Positions 25,884-34,766 of a DNA stretch of 64,000 nt are shown here, piece after piece (position 1 is the first letter of the stretch; each line of letters opens with the position of its first letter). Made by a program: the position numbers and the translations under genes. The stretch comes from CAWIHK01 sp963835935 (GTDB taxonomy: Bacteria > Bacteroidota > Ignavibacteria > UBA10030 > CAVZMI01), in the NCBI GenBank assembly GCA_963835935.1, contig CAWIHK010000001.1, positions 1 to 64,000 of the forward strand, given 5' to 3'. Under the pieces are notes generated by a model. The model did no database searches, was not told where the DNA came from, and saw nothing but the letters and a program-made list of their open reading frames with translations.

Positions 25884-25955
25884 AAAAGAGAAGGAAGGAT
25901 AAGGGTAAGATCAAGGTTAAGATCAAGATAGAGATTAAGGTTGAGAATTTAAATT
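25884..25955 (+). repeat. Low-complexity purine-rich AAGATCAAG/AAGGTTA repeats
   Basis: Directly after the asd stop comes a run of imperfect short repeats (AAGGATAAGGGTAAGATCAAGG, then TTAAGATCAAGATAGAG and ATTAAGGTTGAG). It does not form a terminator hairpin; it looks like slippage-derived simple sequence. Confidence 0.55.
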
Positions 25956-26058
25956 ATATTCTGTATGAACCATTTGAGATGTTAGATTGCTGGACTCTGA
26001 TTTTTTCAAAATTCTTTAGATCACTTAGATTGCAATATAAATAGAGAAAATAGTTTTC

Positions 26059-28170
26059 ATGGATATTATAGAAATCATTTCTTCGTTACATGAGATCGCG
26101 TACAATTTATGGTGGACTTGGAATCCTGAAGCACAGGAAATTTTTGCAGAACTTTCACCTTATACCTGGCGATTTTCGAATCATAATCCTGTAGCGGTCC
26201 TCAAGCATGTCTCGGAACAGGAATTGTCGTCGCGTCTTCATGAAACAGATTTTTCACAGCGCATTGAACAAGTGGTTGAAGAATTCCGATCGTACATGGC
26301 CAAGAAGAGTACTTGGTGTGAAAATCCTAACTCAACCGATCTCGAAGAACCAATTGCTTACTTCAGCGCCGAATTTGGGTTGCACGAATGTCTTCCCATC
26401 TATTCCGGAGGCCTCGGAATTCTCGCCGGCGACTTTACAAAATCAGCCAGCGATCTCGGAATCCCTTTCGTCGGCATTAGTCTTTTTTACAGGTACGGTT
26501 ATTTTCAACAGAGAATCGCGCCGGATGGCTGGCAGCATGAAGAATATCCCGCACATGATCCGGCTACCCTTCCGATCAAACTTGTCGCCGATGACTTCGG
26601 CATACCGATCATCGTCAGTGTCGAAATCAACCATACAAATGTTTCATTCCATGCGTGGGAAGTCAATGTTGGTCGGGCAAAAATATATCTACTCGATACG
26701 AACAGGCCCGAAAACGAAGAACATCTCCGCGATCTAACAGGAAGAGTTTACGGCGGGGATACCAGTATCCGTATCTCGCAGGAGATTGTACTCGGCATCG
26801 GCGGCGTTCGCTTGCTTCGAGCTCTCGGCATTACACCTCGCATGTACCATATGAACGAAGGACATTCGGCATTCCTTACACTCGAATTATTACGTGAACA
26901 GCTTGCTGAAGGAAAAACTCCAGAAGAAGCCCATGAAAATATCCGGACGAAATGTCTTTTTACAACACACACACCCGTTCCTGCAGGACATGACAGATTC
27001 ACTCCGGGATTATTCGAATTTATGTTTTCGCGCTTTTCACAAAATATTCCTTTACCGATGAAAAAACTGCTCGCCTACGGCAAGGTGAATCCGGATGATG
27101 ATCATGAACAATTTTGTATGACGGTCTTGGCTTTACGAATGAGCGCACAAGCAAACGGAGTCAGTGAATTGCACGGTGAGGTCAGCCGAGAAATGTGGAA
27201 ATCGTTGTATCCGTCTGTCGAGGTTGATAAAATTCCAATCGGTCATGTGACGAATGGAATATACACCGCCGGCTGGGCATTGGAAACTGCACATCAATTT
27301 TGGAAAAAGCGCTTCGGGTTCGACTGGACAGAACGCTTGCTGGATCAATCGTACTGGAAAGAATTAGCATCAGGCAATTATGCAAACGATGGACAACTAT
27401 GGGCTCTCCGCTACACCTTGCGGCGAAATTTAATTGAATTTGTCCGTCGGCGTTTGAGAGAACAACATACGCGTCACGGAGAAGATGCGGCAGGAATTTT
27501 TGATTCTATTCTTTCGGCTGATAAAATCACAATCTGTTTCGCCAGACGGTTTGCTACTTACAAGCGTGCACCTCTTCTGTTCAGAAACATGGAACGGATT
27601 ATCGACATCGTGAATAATCCTCATCGTCCTGCACAAATTATTTTCTCGGGAAAAGCTCATCCGAGAGACGATGATGGAAAACGATTCATCAAATTTATTA
27701 TCGAGATGACGCGGCATCCTCAATTGTTCGGGAAAGTAATTTTCCTTGAAGACTATGACATCAATGTAGCACGTTATCTCGTAGCAGGTGCTGACGTTTG
27801 GCTGAACACACCACGCCGTCCTCTCGAAGCAAGCGGTACGAGCGGAATGAAAATTGCAATTCATGGCGGATTGCATGTCAGCACACTTGACGGATGGTGG
27901 CGAGAAGCGTTCGATGGTGAAAACGGTTGGGCTATCGGTGAAGACGCCGCTAACGACGATCAGGAGTGCCAGGATGCTCAAGATGCCGCATCCCTATATA
28001 AGACACTAGAACAAGATATCGTTCCGCTTTTTTATCAACGAGATGCTGATGGTATTCCACATGGATGGATCCGCCGAATTAGACATTCGATGAGTACAAT
28101 CATCCCGGCATATAGCGCCGAGCGGATGGTTGCCGATTATATAAAAAAATACTATCATACAATACAATAA
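26059..28170 (+). CDS. glgP: Alpha-glucan (glycogen) phosphorylase, short GT35 type
   Basis: 703 residues, the length of the short alpha-glucan phosphorylase branch. The N-terminal region has NLWWTWNPEAQ and YFSAEFGLHECLPIYSGGLG; the C-terminal PLP region has RPLEASGTSGMKIAIHGGL, with the lysine of GMK the expected Schiff base. It cleaves alpha-1,4-glucans with phosphate to glucose-1-phosphate, which the phosphohexomutase at 33276 could turn into glucose-6-phosphate. It appears monocistronic. Confidence 0.92.
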   Translation: MDIIEIISSLHEIAYNLWWTWNPEAQEIFAELSPYTWRFSNHNPVAVLKHVSEQELSSRLHETDFSQRIEQVVEEFRSYMAKKSTWCENPNSTDLEEPIAYFSAEFGLHECLPIYSGGLGILAGDFTKSASDLGIPFVGISLFYRYGYFQQRIAPDGWQHEEYPAHDPATLPIKLVADDFGIPIIVSVEINHTNVSFHAWEVNVGRAKIYLLDTNRPENEEHLRDLTGRVYGGDTSIRISQEIVLGIGGVRLLRALGITPRMYHMNEGHSAFLTLELLREQLAEGKTPEEAHENIRTKCLFTTHTPVPAGHDRFTPGLFEFMFSRFSQNIPLPMKKLLAYGKVNPDDDHEQFCMTVLALRMSAQANGVSELHGEVSREMWKSLYPSVEVDKIPIGHVTNGIYTAGWALETAHQFWKKRFGFDWTERLLDQSYWKELASGNYANDGQLWALRYTLRRNLIEFVRRRLREQHTRHGEDAAGIFDSILSADKITICFARRFATYKRAPLLFRNMERIIDIVNNPHRPAQIIFSGKAHPRDDDGKRFIKFIIEMTRHPQLFGKVIFLEDYDINVARYLVAGADVWLNTPRRPLEASGTSGMKIAIHGGLHVSTLDGWWREAFDGENGWAIGEDAANDDQECQDAQDAASLYKTLEQDIVPLFYQRDADGIPHGWIRRIRHSMSTIIPAYSAERMVADYIKKYYHTIQ

Positions 28171-28398
28171 TACCCGAATATGCTACGAAATAGTTACATC
28201 TTTTTTTGATCTAAATAAAGGTAAAAATCATTAAAAAGATGTTCGGGCAAGAAAATATCAACCTCGTGATATATCTAATGCTTAATCTGTATTATAAGGA
28301 TGAACAAGACTATTATTAAAAAATATACACTTTACACTTGAAACTATACCTTTCATTTTGTATCATAAATTGAGGATTTGCAAATACTCGGAAGGTTT

Positions 28399-29460
28399 AT
28401 GTCTGATAGAAGTTCGGCTGATCGATTGAAACGCGCTGGGGATTTTTTCAAGCGAAGAGAATATGAAAAAGCCCTTGAAGAACTTGACCTCCTGCTGAAG
28501 GACGAGCCGAATAACATGTATGCCCGTGCTGCGAGAGAGAAAGTACGAACTACCCGGGATTTGGCATTTGAACTTGGAGCGTCTGAGCGCACGAAAGACC
28601 TGGAAAAAAAGAAGATGATGGCCATTGAGACTTCTCAACGGACTGAACATCAACAACTTCTCGCTAAGATTGAAGAAGAAGGACAAAAGCGCCGTAATAA
28701 TGAAATCCAGAAAAAAGTAGAAGCGGACCAAACTCGTGTCAACGATGAACGCCAACATCGTTACATTACAGCTTTGTCCGAAGCATGGTCCGATGGCATG
28801 CTCACTGAAATCGAAGCGCAGCACCTTGCAGAACTCCGTGAAAAATTAAAAATCGAACCTGCAATTCACGACGAGTTCCAACCAAAAGTGAGACTTGATG
28901 CATACGTTAACGCTTTGCGCGAGGCATGCCGTTCAGGCCAAGCTTCGATCAGCAAGCCGGATACGTTTGAGGAGCTGAGGCAGCGTTTTGGAATTTCATT
29001 CGACGAACATATGAAAGTTGCCGGCGCAATCGCATGGCAGTTAAAAGTAGCTGAAACCAAAGGCGCGGTAGTTGTGGTCGATGACGATCCATTGACTCTT
29101 CGAATTGTAAGAATGAATTTTGAACAGGTCGGATACATCGTAGAAACATTTAATGATTGTGAAGAGGCTTTACAGTTTATCACGGAACATCGACCTGATC
29201 TGGTCATTTCCGATATTGTATTCACACCTCCGAAAATTAATGGTTTCGCATTCTTTGAAAAAATTCGCCAGACTCCCTCTTTAGTGCCGATACCTTTTAT
29301 TACAATGAGTGCGATGTCAGACAGGCCGCGAATCATAGCCGGAATGCGGCTGGGCATCGACGACTTTTTTGCGAAGCCGCTTGATTTTGCTTTACTCCTA
29401 GCTTCTGCAGAAGGGAAAATTCGACACTTCCATGAACTGATGAAGCACCATTACACTTGA
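28399..29460 (+). CDS. Response regulator with N-terminal TPR/coiled-coil region
   Basis: 353 residues from the ATG at 28399 (GGAAGG just upstream; the frame is open to a TTG at 28378). Residues 1-60 resemble one or two TPR helices (RLKRAGDFFKRREYEKALEELD). A charged coiled coil follows (about 70-120, EKKKMMAIETSQR...EEEGQKRRNNEI), then a helical segment resembling a SHOCT/TerB-like linker, and a C-terminal receiver (VVVDDDP, phospho-Asp in VISDIVF, FFAKPLD). There is no DNA-binding output domain, so it probably acts by protein contacts. No kinase gene adjoins it. Confidence 0.82.
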   Translation: MSDRSSADRLKRAGDFFKRREYEKALEELDLLLKDEPNNMYARAAREKVRTTRDLAFELGASERTKDLEKKKMMAIETSQRTEHQQLLAKIEEEGQKRRNNEIQKKVEADQTRVNDERQHRYITALSEAWSDGMLTEIEAQHLAELREKLKIEPAIHDEFQPKVRLDAYVNALREACRSGQASISKPDTFEELRQRFGISFDEHMKVAGAIAWQLKVAETKGAVVVVDDDPLTLRIVRMNFEQVGYIVETFNDCEEALQFITEHRPDLVISDIVFTPPKINGFAFFEKIRQTPSLVPIPFITMSAMSDRPRIIAGMRLGIDDFFAKPLDFALLLASAEGKIRHFHELMKHHYT

Positions 29461-29535
29461 TATGACCGGAATAGTAATCCTTAATTTCGATTAGCCAATC
29501 ATTGATTTTTCATTATTACTAATTATAGAGTATTC

Positions 29536-29907
29536 ATGAATCTCATCCATCTCGACCATGAACCCCCATTAGCAATATATCGGTGGGGATGGCGTTATCA
29601 TCATATCGGAATCCCTGTACAACATCAAATCCCAAATGAATATTATATTCCACATTTAAAAATTGCAGTGGCAGGATTTGAGACAAGCCCATGCGGAATC
29701 CAGTGGATGCGATTTGATAATGATGCACCTTATCCTGAAATTATCAAAACGCTTCCTCATGTCGCATTTGAAGTCGATGATTTGGACAAGGCAATCGAAG
29801 GCATGGAAATCATTGTGCCACCTAATTCACCTTCAAACGGTGTTCGGGTTGCGATGATTGTACACGATGGTGCACCGGTGGAGTTGATGGAATTCAACAA
29901 GAGATAG
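29536..29907 (+). CDS. VOC (glyoxalase/bleomycin-resistance) family protein
   Basis: 123 residues forming the paired beta-alpha-beta-beta-beta units of the VOC superfamily: YHHIGIPV at the start of the first unit, PHVAFEVDDLDKAIEG at the second and APVELMEF at the end. H23/H77-type histidines and the terminal glutamate are candidate metal ligands. Substrate not identifiable. The gene stands between the response regulator and a PDZ lipoprotein. Confidence 0.8.
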   Translation: MNLIHLDHEPPLAIYRWGWRYHHIGIPVQHQIPNEYYIPHLKIAVAGFETSPCGIQWMRFDNDAPYPEIIKTLPHVAFEVDDLDKAIEGMEIIVPPNSPSNGVRVAMIVHDGAPVELMEFNKR

Positions 29908-29920
29908 AAGCATTTTCCCT

Positions 29921-30760
29921 ATGCTGTTCATCGCCGTGAAAAAAAATACGATACTGTTTCCGATTATGATTGCCGTCGCCATTCTTTTCCTGATTGGTTG
30001 CGGCAGCACACAGGAATTACAAACCGTTTCCCAAAAGCAATCCCCACTCTTTAAATTGTGGAAGAATGATTCATTGTTGAAGATAATTCAGAGAAAAAAA
30101 ATTTATCTCGCCGATTTTTCCGGTGATCCATCCTCCTACTTTGCCGAGCAATGCGAATATTTCTTTAATAAACTCCAACCACAAAAGATATTTATTCATC
30201 CGACGGACTCGTTCTTGCGGTCTTCCAACCAGAATGTACTGAATGATACCTTTATGTTTTCTACGCCGCTTCACTTTCGGACAGACGGCACGATGACAGG
30301 TACCATTACAAGAGATGATATCTCTGCAATATTGTTCGATGCGGATTATGGTAAAAACTTATGGAGTGTAAAAATTCCACTCATTTGGTACCCGCGAACC
30401 TCTTTAAACCAGCGCCTCAGAATTGCAGCAGCACAATTAGTCAGCACATTCACAGACGCCGAATTCGGCCTTTATGTCATGGAACCTGAATGGTATTCGA
30501 AAGAATTTCGGCAACTCCACATGATCAATGATGATGCCGGTGTTGTTGTCGATGATTATACCAACAATTCCCATGCAGGTGACGCAGGAATCGAGAAAAA
30601 CGACCTTATAATCGCGGTCGATGATATCTTTATCTACGACTTTCCGACAATGATTGCTTCAATATTTAATAAAAAGCCGGGGGATATAGTAATATTGTCG
30701 ATCCTCCGGGATGGGAAAAAATTAACAAAATCGCTTCAACTTATCAGTCGTACTTTTTAG
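29921..30760 (+). CDS. PDZ-domain lipoprotein
   Basis: 279 residues. A hydrophobic N-terminus ends in the lipobox LIGCG. The middle part (about 50-190) matches no family I recognise. The C-terminal 75 residues form a PDZ domain (GVVVDDYTNNSHAGDAGIEK, NDLIIAVDDIFIYDF, PGDIVILSILRDGK). There is no protease domain, so it is likely an envelope binding protein. It starts 13 nt after the VOC gene and is probably cotranscribed. A GTG at 29938 is an alternative start giving a more standard signal peptide. Confidence 0.75.
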   Translation: MLFIAVKKNTILFPIMIAVAILFLIGCGSTQELQTVSQKQSPLFKLWKNDSLLKIIQRKKIYLADFSGDPSSYFAEQCEYFFNKLQPQKIFIHPTDSFLRSSNQNVLNDTFMFSTPLHFRTDGTMTGTITRDDISAILFDADYGKNLWSVKIPLIWYPRTSLNQRLRIAAAQLVSTFTDAEFGLYVMEPEWYSKEFRQLHMINDDAGVVVDDYTNNSHAGDAGIEKNDLIIAVDDIFIYDFPTMIASIFNKKPGDIVILSILRDGKKLTKSLQLISRTF

Positions 30761-31073
30761 TCTGATATTTTACCAACAAAGTTTGATGTGGATATCCCGT
30801 ATTTATATTTTGATTTTTTGGTTTTTACGAAATTGCACATAAAAAATGCTTGCGTTTAAATAAAAAATCGTCTAAGTTGCGGGTGCAAATAACAGTACAC
30901 CGTGTTTTGCGCTTAATACACAATCACGTGGCTCGAAATATTTTTCGCCCAGCATATGTGTGATCCTCGCGGTTTGAGTTCCCCCGGAAACACGTTCGTG
31001 ACGCATTGCGTTATTAAGAGGCAACAAAGGCTGTACAGATCTTTTGTACAATTTTGTAGAAAGGGTTTGTTCC
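30761..31073 (+). other. Long 5' leader region of the cold-shock gene
   Basis: 313 bp without a credible gene. The candidate promoter lies at 30850-30880. Downstream, the sequence is richer in GC and contains short inverted words (TGTACAGATCTTTTGTACA near 31031), suggesting a structured leader. Known cspA-type leaders refold with temperature; that role here is inference. Confidence 0.45.
30850..30880 (+). promoter_or_regulatory. Candidate Bacteroidetes-type promoter for the cold-shock gene
   Basis: TTG at 30850-30852 and TAAGTTGC at 30873-30880 with a 20-nt spacer resemble the -33 TTG / -7 TAnnTTTG promoter of Bacteroidetes-group sigma factors. Transcription from here would give a leader of about 190 nt before the csp ATG, a length usual for cold-shock mRNAs. 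Confidence 0.4.
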
Positions 31074-31280
31074 ATGGAACAGGGAACAGTGAAGTGGTTC
31101 AACGCCGCGAAGGGTTATGGTTTTATTCAACGGCCTTCGGGAGAAGATGTTTTCGTCCACTTTAAAGCCATCAACGGCGACGGCTACCGTTCGCTAAACC
31201 AAGGCGACAAGGTAGAATTCGAAGTTGAAAACGGTCCGAAAGGGCTTCAAGCCGCAAACGTCACAAAAATTCCACAGTAA
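31074..31280 (+). CDS. csp: Cold-shock protein (CspA family)
   Basis: 68 residues from the ATG at 31074 (AAAGGG 8 nt upstream; the frame extends further but family members start here). It is a complete cold-shock domain: GTVKWFNAAKGYGFIQ (RNP1) and EDVFVHF (RNP2), ending in AANVTKI. These small OB-fold proteins bind single-stranded RNA and DNA and act as RNA chaperones. The gene is monocistronic, with its own leader and a strong terminator. Confidence 0.95.
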   Translation: MEQGTVKWFNAAKGYGFIQRPSGEDVFVHFKAINGDGYRSLNQGDKVEFEVENGPKGLQAANVTKIPQ

Positions 31281-31302
31281 CGTGTAAGGTTTGCCGACTC
31301 AT

Positions 31303-31340
31303 CCGAAGTCTCACCCAAAAGGTGAGACTTCGGCGTTTTT
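31303..31340 (+). terminator. Rho-independent terminator after csp
   Basis: A perfect 13-bp stem (CCGAAGTCTCACC at 31303-31315 with GGTGAGACTTCGG at 31321-31333), a 5-nt loop CAAAA, and a T5 tract at 31336-31340. It lies 22 bp past the csp stop. Confidence 0.92.
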
Positions 31341-31634
31341 ATCAACCCCTTAAATATTTTCCATCACACAAAAATTAAAAACATTTAATCAACCATGCAA
31401 CGTAAATGGTTAAAGAAATCCGTCATTTCACCGATAATAAAATTATAGACTTTATATGTTGCAAAACGAGCACTAAAAACAAATGTATTTTGTTCTTTTT
31501 AATCAAGAGATGATATCTGAAAATTAAGATAAAAGTTCTTCTTCGAAAAATGATTGTAACAAGAGCGTAAGTAAAAAGAATTTAATAAATGGATATCGTG
31601 GTAAATTAAAACCCTTCCACGAAAGGAAAATAAA

Positions 31635-31790
31635 ATGAAAGCTTTTTTCTGGACAGCCATCATAGCTTCAGCTATCGTGGTACCGTATCTCCTCTTCAAA
31701 AAAAGAGAAGATGAATTTTATTCACCCCTCAACTATGATGGTTCACCTGGGTATGATATAGACGATTATCTGGATGATTCCGGTTTCTAA
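31635..31790 (+). CDS. Small single-helix membrane protein with acidic tail (51 aa)
   Basis: A short gene with an ATG at 31635 and a good ribosome site (AAAGGA 7-8 nt upstream). The product has an N-terminal membrane helix (AFFWTAIIASAIVVPYLLF), a KKRE stop-transfer, then an acidic tyrosine-rich cytoplasmic or periplasmic tail (DIDDYLDDSGF). No family recognised. The clean topology and ribosome site argue for a real gene; the flanking 300 bp (31341-31634) hold nothing else I could identify. Confidence 0.6.
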   Translation: MKAFFWTAIIASAIVVPYLLFKKREDEFYSPLNYDGSPGYDIDDYLDDSGF

Positions 31791-31911
31791 TCAATGAATC
31801 AACCCAACAATCCTAACAGGGGGAAAGATACTTCTATTATATTGAAGCGAATGAATATCTACGTCTTTTTCAAAAATACCTGAGGAAGACAAATCATATC
31901 TATAATAACTA

Positions 31912-33228
31912 TTACTTCAGATAATATTTCAACGGATTTGGAAAAACCCTACATTCTTCTGCCACTCGAAAATTATTAACAGCACCATCATCACGCAGCT
32001 TGTAAAGTTGCGGTACAATCCTGTCACGAATCTCGGTCGGTGTAAGAGGATTTATGTAAATGCTTGTTCCTCCTTCAAAGCCAGCGGGCACATTAATCCG
32101 CCATTTAATCATGATATGCCAGGGCATTTTATGGACTGCATCGATTGGAGTATAGTACCATTCCTCATTGCATGAAATTTGGCTTCCCATAGCTTTATGA
32201 ATTGCGTGAACGAGGTCGCTCATACCGCGGATTTCTTCCTCGTTGTGTTCATACGGCCGACAATTGTATGATTTGGAATATATCTCGATCGTCGGGAAAC
32301 GATGTCCGATTCCGACTAGAGCCATTGCATAATCGTTTTCTGCAAACACAAGATTTAGCTGCGCTGCAAAATTCGCCCCGTTCTCATTGAAAACATTCGG
32401 ATCCTCGCGAACCATGCGGATCTGTTGTGTAATCGATTCACCCCATTCATCAAGAGCAACCAGTTGTTTGTGCAAATGGTCGAATGAAGCTCCTCCAGCT
32501 CTCAACCAATTTTGGAAAACGCTGATATATCGAATGTAGCGGTTGTTTTCAAAAATGCGCCTCATCGCCTGGATAGTAATTTTATAATACTGGAAGTGTT
32601 CTTCGGTTGTCATTTCGCCGGATGAGAACAATTCAGTGTCCCATTGGGCGCCCACTTTATAATGTTTGCGGGCAATTATTAGTTCATGTCCGCCGCCGAA
32701 AAATGCATCCGCCATGGAAATCTTTTCTTCAAGCGGCATCGAATCGATATATTCATCGGTCTTTCCCCCCATCCGCATTTTATATGCAAGAATATTGAGG
32801 AGGTGATTGAGGCCGGCAGGATTGGCAATGTATTCTTCGCGCCACGCACGGTTGGCTTCTGTCAAACGATAACCGTAATTTTTTCGCCAGTAATCGATCG
32901 TAACGATTTCGAATAAATTAGCAACACAACGAAATTCAGCAACTGTATTAAAATATTGATCTGGTGGAACGTGGAACAGATTAATGCAATTGCCATTCTG
33001 ATTAATAAAACGCGCTTTTTCCGGCGGCGTGTCGAAATATCTTGTTTGACAAAAACTGCAATAATCCTCGAGTTCCTTTTTTTCGAGTCGTTTTGCTGTG
33101 GGTGGAATTTCATTAGCAATAGGTTTATTGAAGCGGCCTGGTACGGACCAAACTTCAGTACCTATAAACGGGTTAATTTGCTTTACGGTCCCGTCTGCCA
33201 TAATATTGTAATAAACATTATTATGCAT
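31912..33228 (-). CDS. GalT-like HIT-superfamily protein (DUF4921 family)
   Basis: 438 residues. C57-x-x-C60 (YCSFCQTRYF) is a likely zinc site, and SFDHLHKQLVAL resembles the catalytic HxHxQ segment of galactose-1-phosphate uridylyltransferase, with aspartate in place of the first histidine. C-terminal WHIMIKWR and PAGFEGGT also fit the GalT fold. Proposed role: nucleotidyl or phosphoryl transfer on sugar phosphates (inference). The next gene upstream is a phosphohexomutase on the same strand, then enolase, supporting carbohydrate metabolism. Confidence 0.75.
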   Translation of the reverse strand: MHNNVYYNIMADGTVKQINPFIGTEVWSVPGRFNKPIANEIPPTAKRLEKKELEDYCSFCQTRYFDTPPEKARFINQNGNCINLFHVPPDQYFNTVAEFRCVANLFEIVTIDYWRKNYGYRLTEANRAWREEYIANPAGLNHLLNILAYKMRMGGKTDEYIDSMPLEEKISMADAFFGGGHELIIARKHYKVGAQWDTELFSSGEMTTEEHFQYYKITIQAMRRIFENNRYIRYISVFQNWLRAGGASFDHLHKQLVALDEWGESITQQIRMVREDPNVFNENGANFAAQLNLVFAENDYAMALVGIGHRFPTIEIYSKSYNCRPYEHNEEEIRGMSDLVHAIHKAMGSQISCNEEWYYTPIDAVHKMPWHIMIKWRINVPAGFEGGTSIYINPLTPTEIRDRIVPQLYKLRDDGAVNNFRVAEECRVFPNPLKYYLK

Positions 33229-33275
33229 ATCGCTTCCCTCTCAATTCCACTCTTCGAGTGCGATGAAAATCCGTT

Positions 33276-34682
33276 CTATTTTCCCGTTGCAGAGTGCAGT
33301 AGTGCCTCTACTTTTTCGGGACTGTCGGCTTCAGCATAAAATCTAATTATCGGTTCGGTTCCCGAAGCCCGCACAAGCAGCCAACCACCATCGATAAAAA
33401 ATTTGTGTCCATCCGAATCGGATCGCAATTTCACTGCATAACCGGCAACTTCTTTCACATTCTTACTGAACTTTGCCATAATCCGGTTCTTTTCTTTTTC
33501 TGTAAGGTGCGCGTCCTGACGGCTGAAGAAATGAGGGCCATACTCATCAACCAATTCCTGGACAAGTTCACTCAATTTCTTTCCGCGTTTTGCCATGATT
33601 TCGCAAACAAGGAGGCCAAGATAAATTCCATCGCGCTCGGGCAGATGGCCTTTGACTCCAAGTCCGCCGCTCTCTTCGCCGGCGATTAAGATATCGCGCT
33701 CCACCATCAATTTACACAAATATTTAAATCCGACTTGTGTTTCATGAAGCATCAAACCGTATTTCTCGCACATCTGATTGACCATGGTAGTGACGGAAAT
33801 CGATTTTGCGACTTCACCCGTCATCTTCTTTTCTTCAACCAAATATTTTAAAATGATGCAGAAGATTTTATGAGAATCGACAAAGTTGGCTTGTTCATCG
33901 ACCATGCCGATTCGATCTGCGTCTCCATCGGTAACCATCGCAACATCGTAACGGCCGCTCTTCATCAGTTCAATTGTTGCCGGCATGTTGGGCGGCAACG
34001 GCTCTGGATTTGCGCCTCCGAACGACGGGTTAAATTCCTGCCGGATTCCGGAAATCCCCGGGATGATTTGTTCCACCACACCCTGTCCGGCGCCGTGCAT
34101 CGCATCATATAATATCCGGATCCCCTTCTGTTGAATTGCATCGCAATCGATCTTCGATTTAATATCGGGGATATAGATGTCATGCAAATTCAGCATTATA
34201 ATTTTTTTCTTTTTGATCAAATCGGAAAGCGGCAACGCTTTTGCATACACCGATGACGACCTCTTTAAAATAGCAGGAAGTTTCTTCTCCACTTTTGCAA
34301 CATCTTCAGGATCGGATGGTCCGCCGTATTCTCCTTTTAATTTATACCCATTATATTTTCCCGGATTGTGACTTGCCGTAATGACAACACCGGCGGCGGC
34401 ATTCAATTTTTTCACCGCGAGAGAAATCGCGGGAGTAGTTGCAATCACCGGTGACAATATTACTTTAATATTTGCCGTTGCAATCACGCGAGCGGCGCCT
34501 TCCGCGAATTCCTTCGATTCAAAACGGGCATCGTAGCCTATTACAATTCCATTCTTAATTTTCTTGTGCTTTTTATAAAACTCTGCGGTCGCCTTGGCAA
34601 CCACCGCAACATTTTCATATGTGAAATCGTCCGCGATGATCGCGCGCCATCCGTCGGTTCCGAATTTAATTTTCACACCCAT
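33276..34682 (-). CDS. Phosphoglucomutase/phosphomannomutase
   Basis: 468 residues, alpha-D-phosphohexomutase family. The phosphoserine is S104 in ITASHNPGKYNG; the Mg2+ loop is TDGDADRIG; the sugar-binding loop is GEESGG; the C-terminal phosphate-binding loop is RASGTEP. AAGGA lies 8 nt before the ATG. It interconverts hexose-1- and -6-phosphates; glucose versus mannose specificity is not decided by what I can see. It lies between enolase and the GalT-like gene. Confidence 0.92.
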   Translation of the reverse strand: MGVKIKFGTDGWRAIIADDFTYENVAVVAKATAEFYKKHKKIKNGIVIGYDARFESKEFAEGAARVIATANIKVILSPVIATTPAISLAVKKLNAAAGVVITASHNPGKYNGYKLKGEYGGPSDPEDVAKVEKKLPAILKRSSSVYAKALPLSDLIKKKKIIMLNLHDIYIPDIKSKIDCDAIQQKGIRILYDAMHGAGQGVVEQIIPGISGIRQEFNPSFGGANPEPLPPNMPATIELMKSGRYDVAMVTDGDADRIGMVDEQANFVDSHKIFCIILKYLVEEKKMTGEVAKSISVTTMVNQMCEKYGLMLHETQVGFKYLCKLMVERDILIAGEESGGLGVKGHLPERDGIYLGLLVCEIMAKRGKKLSELVQELVDEYGPHFFSRQDAHLTEKEKNRIMAKFSKNVKEVAGYAVKLRSDSDGHKFFIDGGWLLVRASGTEPIIRFYAEADSPEKVEALLHSATGK

Positions 34683-34716
34683 TGCATAATCCTTAATTAT
34701 CTGTTTATAAACCGAG

Positions 34717-34747
34717 CAAGGGACGCGATTGAATGCCGCGCCCCTTG
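34717..34747 (-). other. Intergenic hairpin between enolase and the phosphohexomutase gene
   Basis: An 11-bp stem with one G-U pair on the minus strand (CAAGGGGCGCG and CGCGTCCCTTG) and a 9-nt loop, 20 bp downstream of the enolase stop. No U-tract follows, so it may stabilise mRNA or attenuate rather than act as a full intrinsic terminator. Confidence 0.4.
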
Positions 34748-34766
34748 TAGTGGTAAAGATCGTGAT

